NCBI RefSeq assembly: GCF_001665835.1
Contig: NZ_LZSX01000035.1
Span: 62,001-126,000 of the forward strand
DNA length: 64,000 nucleotides
Reading direction: 5' to 3'
Source of the DNA: Mycobacterium colombiense
GTDB lineage: Bacteria > Actinomycetota > Actinomycetes > Mycobacteriales > Mycobacteriaceae
In this document: in pieces, positions 54,895 through 64,000 of the stretch
Layout of the letters: every line of letters starts with the position of its first letter
How positions within the stretch are numbered: the stretch's first letter is position 1
The notes under the pieces: model-generated
Seen by the model: only the letters and a program-made list of their open reading frames with translations
Database searches by the model: none
What the model was told of the DNA's origin: nothing
Position numbers and translations under genes: made by a program

Positions 54895-55854
54895 TTAGCT
54901 CGCGTACGACCGTAGCCGGTCGGCGCGCTCCCCGTTGCGGAGTTTGGACATTACGTCCCGTTCGATTTGGCGGACCCGCTCGCGGGACAGGCCGAACAGC
55001 TTGCCGATCTGGTCCAGGGTGCGCGGCTGGCCGTCGTCCAGGCCGAAACGCAACCGGATCACCTGGTGCTCACGCTCGTCCAGGGTGGCCAGCACGCTGC
55101 GGATGTCGGTGTGCAGCAGCTCGGCGATCACCGCGTTCTCGGCGGACATCGCCTCGGCGTCCTCGATGAAGTCGCCCAGCGGGGCCTCCTCCTCGGAGCC
55201 GACGGGCATGTCCAGGCTTACCGGGTCGCGACTGTGCTCGAGCAGGTCGTTGATCTTCTCGACCGGGATGCCGGACTCGGCGGCAAGTTCCTCGTCGGTC
55301 GCCTCGCGGCCCAGGTTCTGGTGCATCTCGCGCTTGATCCGCGCCAGCTTGTTGACCTGCTCCACCAGATGAACCGGCAGCCGGATGGTGCGGCTCTGGT
55401 CGGCCATGCCGCGGGTGATGGCCTGACGGATCCACCACGTCGCGTAGGTCGAGAACTTGAAACCCTTTGTGTAGTCGAACTTTTCCATCGCGCGGATCAG
55501 CCCGAGGTTGCCCTCCTGGATCAGATCCAGCAGCGGCATGCCGCGACCCGTGTACCGCTTGGCCAGCGACACCACCAGACGCAGGTTCGCTTCCAGCAGG
55601 TGACGGCGCGCCGCCTGACCGTCGCGAACCACGGCCTCCAGATCGCGTTTGCGGTTCTCCCCGAGGCGCTTACGCGTTCCAAGCAGGTGTTCGGCGTAAA
55701 GCCCGGCTTCGATGCGCTTGGCGAGTTCAACTTCGCCGGCGGCATTGAGAAGTGCCGTCTTACCGATTCCGTTGAGATATACGCGCACCAGGTCCGCTGC
55801 GGGGCTTTGAGCATCCAGATCGCCGTCAAATCTGCTCGTGCTGGCGTTCGCCAT
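54895..55854 (-). CDS. sigB: Sigma factor SigB
   Basis: A 319-residue group 2 sigma-70 factor used in general stress. Region 1.2 ([12 protein letters not shown], ~21-32), region 2 ([22 protein letters not shown] and [11 protein letters not shown], ~110-160), region 3 and region 4 with the -35-binding helix ([11 protein letters not shown], ~293-303) are all intact. It lacks the long N-terminal extension of SigA. A SigE-type promoter precedes it, linking it to the envelope-stress cascade that also controls clgR. Confidence 0.97.
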   Translation of the reverse strand: MANASTSRFDGDLDAQSPAADLVRVYLNGIGKTALLNAAGEVELAKRIEAGLYAEHLLGTRKRLGENRKRDLEAVVRDGQAARRHLLEANLRLVVSLAKRYTGRGMPLLDLIQEGNLGLIRAMEKFDYTKGFKFSTYATWWIRQAITRGMADQSRTIRLPVHLVEQVNKLARIKREMHQNLGREATDEELAAESGIPVEKINDLLEHSRDPVSLDMPVGSEEEAPLGDFIEDAEAMSAENAVIAELLHTDIRSVLATLDEREHQVIRLRFGLDDGQPRTLDQIGKLFGLSRERVRQIERDVMSKLRNGERADRLRSYAS

Positions 55855-55892
55855 AGCGACCTCCCGTTCGGCTTTGTTCTGTCATGGAGTTC

Positions 55893-55919
55893 AACGACAG
55901 ATCAGCTCTGAGAGTTCCC
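55893..55919 (-). promoter_or_regulatory. SigE-type promoter of sigB
   Basis: On the reverse strand GGGAAC (55919-55914), 17 bases, CGTT (55896-55893), 39 bases before the sigB ATG. SigE (and SigH) control of sigB is established in M. tuberculosis. Confidence 0.8.
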
Positions 55920-56022
55920 AGCGATTCGCCATCTCACACGTCTTGACGTGCAGGAATGTGCCGCAGACCTGAGAATGTCCTGAGAAGTCCGCCCGTGCGG
56001 TCACCTTCACCAGAAACGACGG

Positions 56023-56439
56023 CTAGCCGTGATCGATTCCGCCCCCTGCGCCCGGAGGCCACTCCGGCTGCGGGTGCTGCGGGGGCTCGAGCGCACGATG
56101 TTCGGCCCGGGGGAAGAGGGGGGTGCGCTGGCGGGCGTTGTCGAACCGGCGCGGCTCGTCGGCGCTGCGCGGCGGCCGGTCATTCGCGATCAGAACGGCC
56201 ATCCACGGCAACGGGATTGACAGCGCGACGATCGCCAGGGAGATCAGCCCGTTGTGCCACGCGCCGTAGGCGACCGCGGCCAGGATGAGCGCCGGGATCC
56301 GGAAAGCCATCAAGGTCAGGTACTTACGGACCCGCGCACGGTGCTGCTCCTCATACGAGGTCGCTGCCGCGGTGATGAGCACTGGGCGGCCTTTGTTGCC
56401 GTCAAAGTCATCGAACCCCGGATCGGAGCCGTGCTTCAT
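56023..56439 (-). CDS. DUF3099 membrane protein (Rv2709-like)
   Basis: A 138-residue protein with a conserved head (VLITAAATSYEEQHRARVRKY, ~20-40) and two hydrophobic helices (~43-60 and ~66-84), the DUF3099 pattern, then a charged Arg/Pro-rich tail. Function is unknown. The ATG at 56439 (MKHGSDPGF) is preceded by GGAGAA; longer frames run into the divergent DUF3039 gene. It lies about 170 bases upstream of sigB in the same direction. Confidence 0.78.
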   Translation of the reverse strand: MKHGSDPGFDDFDGNKGRPVLITAAATSYEEQHRARVRKYLTLMAFRIPALILAAVAYGAWHNGLISLAIVALSIPLPWMAVLIANDRPPRSADEPRRFDNARQRTPLFPRAEHRALEPPQHPQPEWPPGAGGGIDHG

Positions 56440-56506
56440 TTCTCCACTGTCCCACAACTGGCGGATTCCGGCTCGGCCGGTTTCCGGGGCTGCCGGGCAG
56501 TGCACA

Positions 56507-56755
56507 ATGTCAGGTATGCAGACCCAAACGATCGAACGCACCGAGACCGACGAACGCGTCGACGACGGGACCGGCAGCGACACCCCGAAGTACTTCCACT
56601 ACGTCAAAAAGGACAAGATCGCCGAGAGTGCGGTGATGGGCAACCACGTCGTGGCGTTGTGCGGCGAGGTTTTTCCCGTCACCAAGGCGGCCAAGCCGGG
56701 CTCACCGGTCTGCCCGGACTGCAAGCAGATCTACGACCGGATGAAGAAGGGCTGA
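56507..56755 (+). CDS. DUF3039 protein (Rv2708c-like)
   Basis: An 82-residue protein, the same length as Rv2708c. The conserved part is PKYFHYVKKDKIAESAVMG followed by VVALCGEVFPV and a CPDC pair near the C-terminus; with Cys in ALCGE this suggests a zinc site. Function is unknown. The ATG at 56507 gives the family length; an in-frame ATG at 56516 is an alternative. It converges directly on the YihY gene, with no gap between the stops. Confidence 0.8.
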   Translation: MSGMQTQTIERTETDERVDDGTGSDTPKYFHYVKKDKIAESAVMGNHVVALCGEVFPVTKAAKPGSPVCPDCKQIYDRMKKG

Positions 56756-57757
56756 TCACCGGGGCGGCTCCGCCGGCGCGACGTCGCGCTGCTGCGTCGC
56801 GGGGTTCGCAATCGGGCTGGCGAGGGTCTCCACGGTCCGCTTCAGGGCGGGCGACCGGGTGAACAGCCATTTGCGCAGCCGGTGGGCGTGCGTCCGGGGT
56901 GCGGGGAATTCCTCCTGGATGGCCGCGTTGAGTTCGGCGCCGAGCATGATCGCGAAGCCGCCGAAGAACGCGAACAACAAGAACGCGATGGGCGTGGAGA
57001 GCGCGCCGTAGGTGTAGCCGGTGCTGGTGATCCACCCCAGGTAGAACCGCAGGCCGAGCGTGGCGGTGACGAACACCGTGGTCGCCAGCATTGCGCCCAG
57101 GATCAGCCGGTGCGACGGCAACGGCTCGGGGAGTGCGACCCGGTACAGGATCATCACCCCGATCGTCAGACCGACAATCAGCGCCGGGTAGTAGCCGTAG
57201 CGCAGCACGTTGGACAGGCCCAGCGGGATGTGTTCACCCACCTTGCGCGGGCCCATCACCACCAGCGGCGCCGTGGCCACCACGAACACCAGCATCACCA
57301 CGTAGAGGAACAGGGCGAACAGGCGCTGGCGCACCGGGTGGCGCAACGGCGTCTGGTCATGCGCCTCGACCACGGAGTCGACGAACGCCGAGATGGCCGA
57401 CGACCCCGCCCACAACGAGATGATGAACCCCAGTGACACCACCTCGCCGCGGGCGTTGTTGGCGATGTCCCGGACGGTCGGCTCGATGATCTCGTTGACC
57501 ACGCTGCGGGAGAACACGCTGTGTGCGGTCGAGATCAGCTGACGCAGGATGCTGGGCAGCATGTCGGGGCCGAACAGCGGCGCCACATAGGCCAACGTGC
57601 CCAGCATCCCGAGCAGCAACGGCGGCAGTGACAACGCCGACCAGAAACCAGCCTGAGCCGACTCCGAGAAAATCGAGTCGTCCCAACTCTTGGACAGGGT
57701 CCTCAGGGTGATTCGCCAAATGTGGTGGCGCGACGGTTTCGCGACCTGCTCGCTCAT
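56756..57757 (-). CDS. YihY/BrkB-family membrane protein
   Basis: A 333-residue integral membrane protein orthologous to Rv2707. Six predicted helices at roughly 40-65, 100-125, 140-168, 183-205, 218-240 and 250-275, and a charged Pro-rich tail. The family (YihY/YhjD/BrkB, once wrongly called RNase BN) has been linked to lipopolysaccharide or anion transport in other bacteria; its role in mycobacteria is unknown. Confidence 0.85.
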   Translation of the reverse strand: MSEQVAKPSRHHIWRITLRTLSKSWDDSIFSESAQAGFWSALSLPPLLLGMLGTLAYVAPLFGPDMLPSILRQLISTAHSVFSRSVVNEIIEPTVRDIANNARGEVVSLGFIISLWAGSSAISAFVDSVVEAHDQTPLRHPVRQRLFALFLYVVMLVFVVATAPLVVMGPRKVGEHIPLGLSNVLRYGYYPALIVGLTIGVMILYRVALPEPLPSHRLILGAMLATTVFVTATLGLRFYLGWITSTGYTYGALSTPIAFLLFAFFGGFAIMLGAELNAAIQEEFPAPRTHAHRLRKWLFTRSPALKRTVETLASPIANPATQQRDVAPAEPPR

Positions 57758-57822
57758 ACCCGTCCAGCATTACCGAAGATCGCTCGCACCGCCCACATTG
57801 GCGATGGGCGAGTTCGCTGCGG

Positions 57823-58008
57823 CTAGCTTTCGCTGAACTCCAGCACGGCGTCCAGCTCGCTCAGCTTCGCCTCGTGCTCGTTGGCGTGATGCTGGCAGAA
57901 GAGAAGCTCAAGACCGGAAGGCAGCTTGGCGCGTACCCGAGCCGCAGCACCGCAGCGGTCGCAGCGGTCGGCACGGGTCAGTTCTGGACTCGTCAGAGTT
58001 GCATTCAT
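57823..58008 (-). CDS. Small zinc-ribbon protein (DUF7455-like)
   Basis: A 61-residue protein with a CDRC pair (~17-20) and a CQHHANEH cluster (~40-47), a likely single zinc site. This small family is widespread in actinobacteria and is often found near sigB/sigA; function unknown. The ATG at 58008 has a GGAGAA site. Frames starting upstream at 58029 are less likely. Confidence 0.75.
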   Translation of the reverse strand: MNATLTSPELTRADRCDRCGAAARVRAKLPSGLELLFCQHHANEHEAKLSELDAVLEFSES

Positions 58009-58141
58009 GGCTTCTCCGTTCTCGTACATTCACTTTCTCAGACGTATGGCGTTTTCGCCTTGTTCCCCGATCGTTATCGGGTGTGTCGTTTCTCACGGGC
58101 TGGTCAAGTTTGGTTTGGGCGGTCTCTAGGGTGTCGAAGTT

Positions 58142-58516
58142 GTGACCTTCGTTCCTGACACCCTGGTGCACCTGTGCGGAACCGAGCAGTGGGTGCAGGC
58201 CCGCCGACGAGGCGCAATTTACCCGGACGCCGGGAGCGGTGGCGAGTTCATCCATCTGTCGGCGCCCGAGCAGGTGCACCTGCCGGCCAACCGGCTCTAC
58301 CGCGGTCGTGACGACCTGGTCCTGTTGCACATCGACCCGGCCCGGCTTGCCGCGCCGGTGCGGTGGGAGCCGGGGGTGGCAACCGATCCCGAGTCGATGT
58401 TGTTCCCGCATCTGTACGGCCCCCTGCCGGTGGCCGCTGTGATCCGGGTCACCGCCTACCCGCCGGCCGGCGACGGCTCCTTCGCGCCGATCTCGGGCGA
58501 CGGGGAGTCGACGTAG
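58142..58516 (+). CDS. DUF952 protein (Rv2705c-like)
   Basis: A 124-residue protein of the DUF952 family. Conserved segments are LVHLCGTEQW at the N-terminus, GGEFIHLSAPEQV (~33-45), LLHIDPARL and FPHLYGPLPV (~88-97). The fold resembles ADP-ribosyl-transferase-like proteins, but activity is not shown. GTG start at 58142, with TAGGGT nine bases upstream as a possible -10 box. The last 61 bases overlap the convergent ridA gene. Confidence 0.8.
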   Translation: MTFVPDTLVHLCGTEQWVQARRRGAIYPDAGSGGEFIHLSAPEQVHLPANRLYRGRDDLVLLHIDPARLAAPVRWEPGVATDPESMLFPHLYGPLPVAAVIRVTAYPPAGDGSFAPISGDGEST

Positions 58517-58878
58517 GCGTCGGCCTCGATCTCCACCAGCAACTCGGGCGCGATCAGCGCCGACACCTCGACCATGGTCGCCGCGGGGCGTATCGCACCG
58601 AAGACCTGCTCGTGCACGGCTCCCACCTCGCGCCAGCGCGAGATGTCGGTGACGTAGATGCGGGTGCGCACCACGTCGGTGAGCGCGGCGCCCGCTTGGT
58701 GCAAGGCAATCTCGATGCGGCGCAAAGCATCTCGTGCCTGGGCGGCAATGTCACCGGCGGGCCCGGTGCCGGTCGTCCCGGCCACCGCCACATGCGGACC
58801 GACCCGCACCGCGCGCGAGTAGCCGACCGCCAATTCGAAGTCGGATTCCGACGAGACGAGGGTGCGGTCCGCTGACAT
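58456..58878 (-). CDS. RidA-family protein (Rv2704-like)
   Basis: A 140-residue YjgF/YER057c/UK114 fold protein. Members deaminate reactive enamine/imine intermediates from amino-acid metabolism. VAVAGTTGTGPAGDI (~32-46), ALRRIEIALHQAGA and the strand VRTRIYVTDI (~78-87) with its family arginine are present. The ATG at 58878 has a leaderless -10 box. Its 3' end overlaps the DUF952 gene by 61 bases, so the two mRNAs are complementary there. Confidence 0.85.
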   Translation of the reverse strand: MSADRTLVSSESDFELAVGYSRAVRVGPHVAVAGTTGTGPAGDIAAQARDALRRIEIALHQAGAALTDVVRTRIYVTDISRWREVGAVHEQVFGAIRPAATMVEVSALIAPELLVEIEADAYVDSPSPEIGAKEPSPAGG

Positions 58879-58885
58879 GGACGTC

Positions 58886-58891
58886 ACCGTA
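58886..58891 (-). promoter_or_regulatory. -10 box, leaderless, for the ridA-like gene
   Basis: Reverse-strand TACGGT is followed by 7 bases and the ATG at 58878. Confidence 0.5.
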
Positions 58892-58978
58892 CGGCGCCCG
58901 CGCGGCGAGCGCAGCCGAATTTCAGCGCCCATCGAGATGGCGTGTGGGGCAACCTCTTTCGATCGACGGCCGCCTCGG

Positions 58979-60511
<1,533 letters not shown>

Positions 60512-60686
60512 TTACACCCCTTCGTTTGGGCTCACCTTCGGTGGGTATTGGGCATGGTTAACCGAAAGTGTCTGCTATGTCGATGTCGGCGTTGGTATCA
60601 GCGTGGTAGGTGCACGCTATCGGTTGGGCGTTCGCCGAGGACCATTGTAACGACAGTGCGCGGTACTACGGCTCTGCCGGGCGAAA

Positions 60687-61496
60687 TCAGTGGGTCACGT
60701 CCGAGGTGGCGGCCATGGCCGCGCCGACGATCCCGGCGGTGTTGAGCAGGGCCGCGGCCACCACCGGGGTGCGGTTGGTCAGCAGCGGCACCCATTTGTC
60801 CGCCTTGCGGCTGATCCCGCCGCCCGCGATGAACAGATCCGGCCACACCGCGTTCTCGATGCTCACCAGCACTTTGGTCACCTGCCTGGCCCACTTTTCG
60901 TAGGACCAGTCGTTCTTCTCCTTCACCGAGGACGCCGCCCGCTGCTCGGCCTCCTTGCCGCCGACCTCGAGATGGCCCAACTCGGTGTTTGGTATCAGCG
61001 TCCCGTTGTGAATCACCGCGGAGCCGATCCCGGTGCCGAAGGTCAGCAACACCACCAGGCCCGACTGGCCCTTGCCCGCGCCGTAATGCTCCTCGGCCAG
61101 CCCGGCCGCGTCGGCGTCGTTGAGAACGGTGACTTCCTGACCGTTCAGCTCGGCGCTGATGATGTCGCGCGCGTTGGTGCCGATCCACGCCTTGTCCACG
61201 TTGGCCGCCGTCTGCACCACGCCGTGGGTGACGACTCCGGGATAGGTCACGCCGAGCGGACCGGTCCACTCGAAGGCGTTGACCACCTGGGCGATGATCT
61301 TGGCCACCGCCGAGGGCGTCGCGGGCTGTGGGGTCAGCAGCTTGACCCGCTCGCCGATCAGCTGCCCGGTCTCCATGTCGACGATGCCGCCCTTGATGCC
61401 ACTGCCGCCGACGTCGACGCCGAATCCGAGACGCTGCGGCCTGCCGTCGGCGATGGCGGTGCCGGGCGTGTCCGTGGTCGAGTCGGTGCTGGTCAT
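60687..61496 (-). CDS. ppgK: Polyphosphate glucokinase
   Basis: A 269-residue ROK-fold kinase that phosphorylates glucose with inorganic polyphosphate or ATP. The phosphate-1 motif GFGVDVGGSGIKGG is at ~29-42; VLNDADAAGLAE (~120) carries the catalytic Asp; LTFGTGIGSA (~145-154) is the phosphate-2 loop. Close in length to M. tuberculosis PPGK. GAGGAG precedes the ATG. Divergent from suhB, upstream of sigA as in M. tuberculosis. Confidence 0.95.
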   Translation of the reverse strand: MTSTDSTTDTPGTAIADGRPQRLGFGVDVGGSGIKGGIVDMETGQLIGERVKLLTPQPATPSAVAKIIAQVVNAFEWTGPLGVTYPGVVTHGVVQTAANVDKAWIGTNARDIISAELNGQEVTVLNDADAAGLAEEHYGAGKGQSGLVVLLTFGTGIGSAVIHNGTLIPNTELGHLEVGGKEAEQRAASSVKEKNDWSYEKWARQVTKVLVSIENAVWPDLFIAGGGISRKADKWVPLLTNRTPVVAAALLNTAGIVGAAMAATSDVTH

Positions 61497-61597
61497 CGAA
61501 TCTCCTCGGCGTGACAGGGCTGTCCGCCCACCTTAGCGCCGTGGCCATGTCGCCCGTGGCGTCTGCGCGGCCGTCGCGACTGTGATGCGATAGACCG

Positions 61598-62476
61598 GTG
61601 ACCCCTTCCGATGACGAGCTCGTACGGCTGCGCTCGGTCGCCGAAACCCTGGCCACGGAGGCCGCCGCGTTCGTGAGGCGTCGGCGGGCAGAGGTTTTCG
61701 GCGCCGACGCGGCCGGCTTGCAAACCCCAGACAGTGGTGCGGTGCGCTCGAAGAGCACCCCGACCGACCCGGTGACCGTGGTCGACACCGAAACGGAGCG
61801 GCTGTTGCGCGACCGGCTGGCCGAATTACGGCCAGGGGAACCAATTCTCGGCGAGGAGGGCGGCGGGCCCGCCGATCCGGCGGGCACACCGGCCGGATCG
61901 GTCACCTGGGTGCTCGATCCCATCGACGGCACAGTGAATTTCGTCTACGGCATCCCCGCCTACGCGGTGTCGGTCGGCGCACAGGTCAACGGCGAGTCGC
62001 TGGCCGGGGCGGTCGCCGACGTCGTCGGAAACCGGGTGTACTCGGCGGCGCTGGGCCTGGGTGCGCATGTCACCGACGACGCGGGGACGCAGCCGTTGCA
62101 GAGCTCCGCGGTCGACGATTTGTCAATGGCGTTGCTGGGCACCGGTTTCGGCTATTCGCGGCAGCGCCGCGCGGCGCAGGCGGCGTTGTTGGCCCGGATG
62201 CTGCCGGTGGTCCGCGACGTCCGTCGCATCGGTTCGGCCGCACTGGATCTGTGCATGGTCGCCTCGGGCCGGCTCGACGCCTACTACGAGCACGGGCTGC
62301 AGGTGTGGGATCGCGCCGCCGGTGCGCTGATCGCCGCCGAGGCCGGGGCCCGGGTGGTGCTGCCCGCGCCCGGCGCGAACGGGGCCGGCCTGGCGCTGGC
62401 CGCCGCGCCCGGCATCGCCGACGAGTTGCTGGCCGTCCTGGAGCGCTTCAACGGCCTGGATCCGATTCTGGATTGA
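61598..62476 (+). CDS. suhB: Inositol-1-monophosphatase SuhB
   Basis: A 292-residue Mg-dependent phosphatase that makes free inositol for phosphatidylinositol, lipomannan and mycothiol. The metal motifs are GEEGG (~86-90), DPIDGTVNF (~107-115) and WDRAAGALIAAEAG (~237-250). GTG start. A longer N-terminal helix than in animal enzymes is shared with M. tuberculosis SuhB. It converges on cei across 9 bases. Confidence 0.94.
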   Translation: MTPSDDELVRLRSVAETLATEAAAFVRRRRAEVFGADAAGLQTPDSGAVRSKSTPTDPVTVVDTETERLLRDRLAELRPGEPILGEEGGGPADPAGTPAGSVTWVLDPIDGTVNFVYGIPAYAVSVGAQVNGESLAGAVADVVGNRVYSAALGLGAHVTDDAGTQPLQSSAVDDLSMALLGTGFGYSRQRRAAQAALLARMLPVVRDVRRIGSAALDLCMVASGRLDAYYEHGLQVWDRAAGALIAAEAGARVVLPAPGANGAGLALAAAPGIADELLAVLERFNGLDPILD

Positions 62477-62485
62477 CCCGCCGCG

Positions 62486-63136
62486 TCAGCAGCTGCTGGC
62501 GTGAATCTTGGCCAGCAGAGTGGGATCTGAGGGCTCGGTGGCGCCGGGACGCAGGGTGGCGAGCACCGCGTCGATGTCGTCGTTGTGGGCCAACGCGCTG
62601 AAGTCGGTGCCCAGGGACAGGTCGACGGAATCGTCGGCGCGGTTGTCGTTGAACAGCTCGGTGCACGGCGCCACCAGCCACACGGCCGCCGCGGTGGCCT
62701 GTCCGGCGGTGCCGAACCGGATTTGACCCTGGCAGGTGAGTCTGGTGCCCGCATAGAGGGGGTCGTTGGCGGCGGTCGGCTGCGCGAAGCCGAGGTCTTT
62801 CATCGCCCCGGCGACATCGCCGGCCTGCCCGCCCCGGCCGCTGGCGTTGAGGACGCGAACCTTGGTGTCGGCGAGTTTGGCGGGTGTGACGTCCATCATG
62901 GCGCTGCGCGACACCTGCTCACCGAGCTGGGCCGGCGCCGACCCGGCCGCCTCTGGCGGGGGATTGCACACCACGGCCTCGTGCACCTTGGCGGGCCGCG
63001 TCAGCGCGATCGTCCAGATCACGCCGGTGGCCACCGAGAGAAGCGCCACGACGACGATGGCCGGCCGGGGGTTGCGTCGCCGAAAAGGCCGACCGTGCTT
63101 GTCAAAGGCTGTACCCTCGGTGATTTGCGTGACCAC
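62486..63136 (-). CDS. cei: Envelope integrity protein Cei
   Basis: A 216-residue protein orthologous to Rv2700. A basic cytosolic head, one membrane helix (~25-47, AIVVVALLSVATGVIWTIAL), then an external LytR_C-type domain (~85-190) with VRVLNASGRGGQAG as its marker and two to three cysteines. In M. tuberculosis it is needed for cell-envelope integrity and virulence. The GTG at 63136 has a leaderless -10 box. Confidence 0.9.
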   Translation of the reverse strand: MVTQITEGTAFDKHGRPFRRRNPRPAIVVVALLSVATGVIWTIALTRPAKVHEAVVCNPPPEAAGSAPAQLGEQVSRSAMMDVTPAKLADTKVRVLNASGRGGQAGDVAGAMKDLGFAQPTAANDPLYAGTRLTCQGQIRFGTAGQATAAAVWLVAPCTELFNDNRADDSVDLSLGTDFSALAHNDDIDAVLATLRPGATEPSDPTLLAKIHASSC

Positions 63137-63142
63137 AGCTGC

Positions 63143-63148
63143 ACTCTA
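63143..63148 (-). promoter_or_regulatory. -10 box, leaderless, for cei
   Basis: Reverse-strand TAGAGT is followed by 6 bases and the GTG of cei. The CRP-type site lies about 55-70 bases further upstream. Confidence 0.55.
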
Positions 63149-63200
63149 GCCGCACGCTAAACCCACTGTTCAGACACGAGCGCAAGGGTAAAAATAGGGG

Positions 63201-63216
63201 TGTGATGCAAATCACA
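63201..63216. promoter_or_regulatory. CRP-type binding site
   Basis: TGTGA-TGCAAA-TCACA is a perfect match to the CRP palindrome TGTGA-N6-TCACA, extended to 20 bases by flanking GG and CC. It lies between divergent cei and the DUF4193 gene. The mycobacterial CRP homologue (Rv3676) uses this motif. Confidence 0.8.
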
Positions 63217-63317
63217 CCTTAATGGGCCGGGATACGGGCACGAATCGTTTGGTGGATGCGTTCGACGCTGGTACAAAGCGATGCTTGGATAACGAGGGCA
63301 TGTGAGGGGATAGGGCA

Positions 63318-63620
63318 ATGCCTACCGACTATGACGCTCCACGGCGTACCGAGACTGACGACGTTTCGGAGGACTCGCTGGAGGAGCTCAAAGCGCGACG
63401 GAACGAGGCGGCTTCGGCCGTCGTCGATGTCGACGAATCTGAATCCGCTGAGAATTTTGAACTCCCTGGTGCCGACCTGTCTGGTGAAGAACTGTCGGTG
63501 CGTGTGATCCCGAAGCAGGCGGACGAGTTCACCTGCTCGAGCTGCTTTTTGGTGCAACACCGCAGTCGGCTGGCCAGCGAGAAGAACGGCGTGATGATCT
63601 GTACCGACTGCGCGGCCTGA
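63318..63620 (+). CDS. DUF4193 protein (Rv2699c-like)
   Basis: A 100-residue acidic protein, the same length as Rv2699c. The N-terminal two-thirds is Glu/Asp-rich; the C-terminal third has FTCSSCFLVQHRSRL and MICTDCAA, four cysteines in two C-x2-C pairs that make a zinc ribbon. It is strongly conserved in actinobacteria but of unknown function. GAGGGGA precedes the ATG. Confidence 0.88.
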   Translation: MPTDYDAPRRTETDDVSEDSLEELKARRNEAASAVVDVDESESAENFELPGADLSGEELSVRVIPKQADEFTCSSCFLVQHRSRLASEKNGVMICTDCAA

Positions 63621-63629
63621 TAGCTGCCC

Positions 63630-64000
63630 TCACTGTGTCAGGGCCGACAGCACCCGCTCGGGGTGACGGCAGCTCACCAGCCAGTACGGCGTCGGATCGT
63701 CCGGATCGTCGAGTACCGCCAGGATCATCGGCCCTACCCATGCCCTGTGCAGCACGTACGCCGCTGGGTCGAGTTGGCGCCCCAGGGCTGCGGACTTGGC
63801 CGAGGCCGCTATCTCCGCAGACCGGGAGATCACGGTGACCGGCAGATGCGCCTGGCCGGCCCACAGCTGCACCTCGCCCGGCGCCGCCGGGTCGGCGGTG
63901 ACCCGGATCTCGATGCGGCCCAGCCACAGCAGCGCCGCGGCCGCCACCGCGAACAGGGTCGCGTACGGCCACCAGGACGACTGGCGGGTGACCCCCATGT
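63630..64000 (-). CDS. DUF3093 membrane protein, cut by the window edge
   Basis: At least 122 residues are visible, orthologous by position to Rv2698. They show a hydrophobic helix (YATLFAVAAAALLWLG) followed by IRVTADPAAPGEVQLWAG and a soluble domain ending RHPERVLSALTQ, the second half of a DUF3093 protein. The family normally has a further membrane helix before this one, so the real start probably lies beyond 64000; the ATG at 63998 is internal. Confidence 0.75.
   Translation of the reverse strand, partial: MGVTRQSSWWPYATLFAVAAAALLWLGRIEIRVTADPAAPGEVQLWAGQAHLPVTVISRSAEIAASAKSAALGRQLDPAAYVLHRAWVGPMILAVLDDPDDPTPYWLVSCRHPERVLSALTQ

Noticed and set aside
58066..58081. CCCGAT-CGTT-ATCGGG hairpin between the zinc-ribbon gene and the DUF952 gene
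   Set aside because: The 6-bp stem is short and lies in a divergent promoter region, so neither terminator nor operator could be supported.

Overview
The window is a GC-rich actinobacterial chromosome segment. Its proteins and gene order match the Mycobacterium tuberculosis block running from fabG5 (Rv2766c) to Rv2698, read in the opposite orientation. An intein-free recA, a B12-riboswitch locus, several extra genes and the absence of PE_PGRS genes point to a non-tuberculous slow-growing mycobacterium, most likely of the M. avium complex. That placement is inferred from synteny and recall of the families, not from a database search. No rRNA, tRNA, CRISPR array, transposase or prophage gene was seen.

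Layout. 1-7.6 kb: the start of a secreted protein at the left edge, then an overlapping fabG5-fadE-fadE operon, a family 1 glycosyltransferase, a dienelactone hydrolase, the folate/dTMP pair thyA-dfrA and a DivIVA-like coiled-coil protein. 7.6-14.7 kb: a co-directional run of a YcaQ-like DNA glycosylase, hsdM and hsdS (no hsdR), thyX, dapA and rnj. 14.8-16.8 kb: a reverse-strand trio (monooxygenase, SDR, methyltransferase). 17-25 kb: ftsK, an inserted sugar transporter with an unknown small ORF, argA, pgsA3, then the envelope-stress genes clgR-pspA-pspM. 25-29 kb: ephG, a second glycosyltransferase, a small secreted protein, a DUF3046 gene, and a reverse-strand pair (FhuF-like [2Fe-2S] protein and flavin reductase) behind a cobalamin riboswitch. 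29-41 kb: recA-recX, miaB, a DUF349 protein, two tandem DMT transporters, Rv2728c-like, miaA, dapF, hflX. 41-50 kb: fadE20, an LGFP-repeat protein, lexA/chiZ, nrdR, nitrobindin, a PhzF-like protein, a hydrolase and a PAC2 protein. 50-64 kb: a lipoprotein protease, sthA, ideR, sigB, small conserved mycobacterial genes, ridA, sigA, ppgK, suhB, cei, a DUF4193 gene and a truncated DUF3093 gene.

Regulation can be read directly in many places. SigE-type promoters (GGGAAC, 17 bases, CGTT) precede clgR and sigB. LexA boxes and PafBC-type (RecA-NDp) promoters mark recA and the lexA-chiZ intergenic region. A perfect CRP-type palindrome lies between cei and the DUF4193 gene, and a perfect 20-bp inverted repeat precedes fadE20. 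At least sixteen genes have a TANNNT box 5-7 nt before the start codon, as expected for leaderless mycobacterial transcripts. A ~50-bp hairpin repeat occurs twice, each time at the stop codon of a gene that converges on its neighbour.

Most promising for follow-up: the cobalamin-riboswitch-controlled FhuF-like/flavin-reductase pair next to recA, and the overlapping glycosylase-hsdM-hsdS cassette that lacks an endonuclease.
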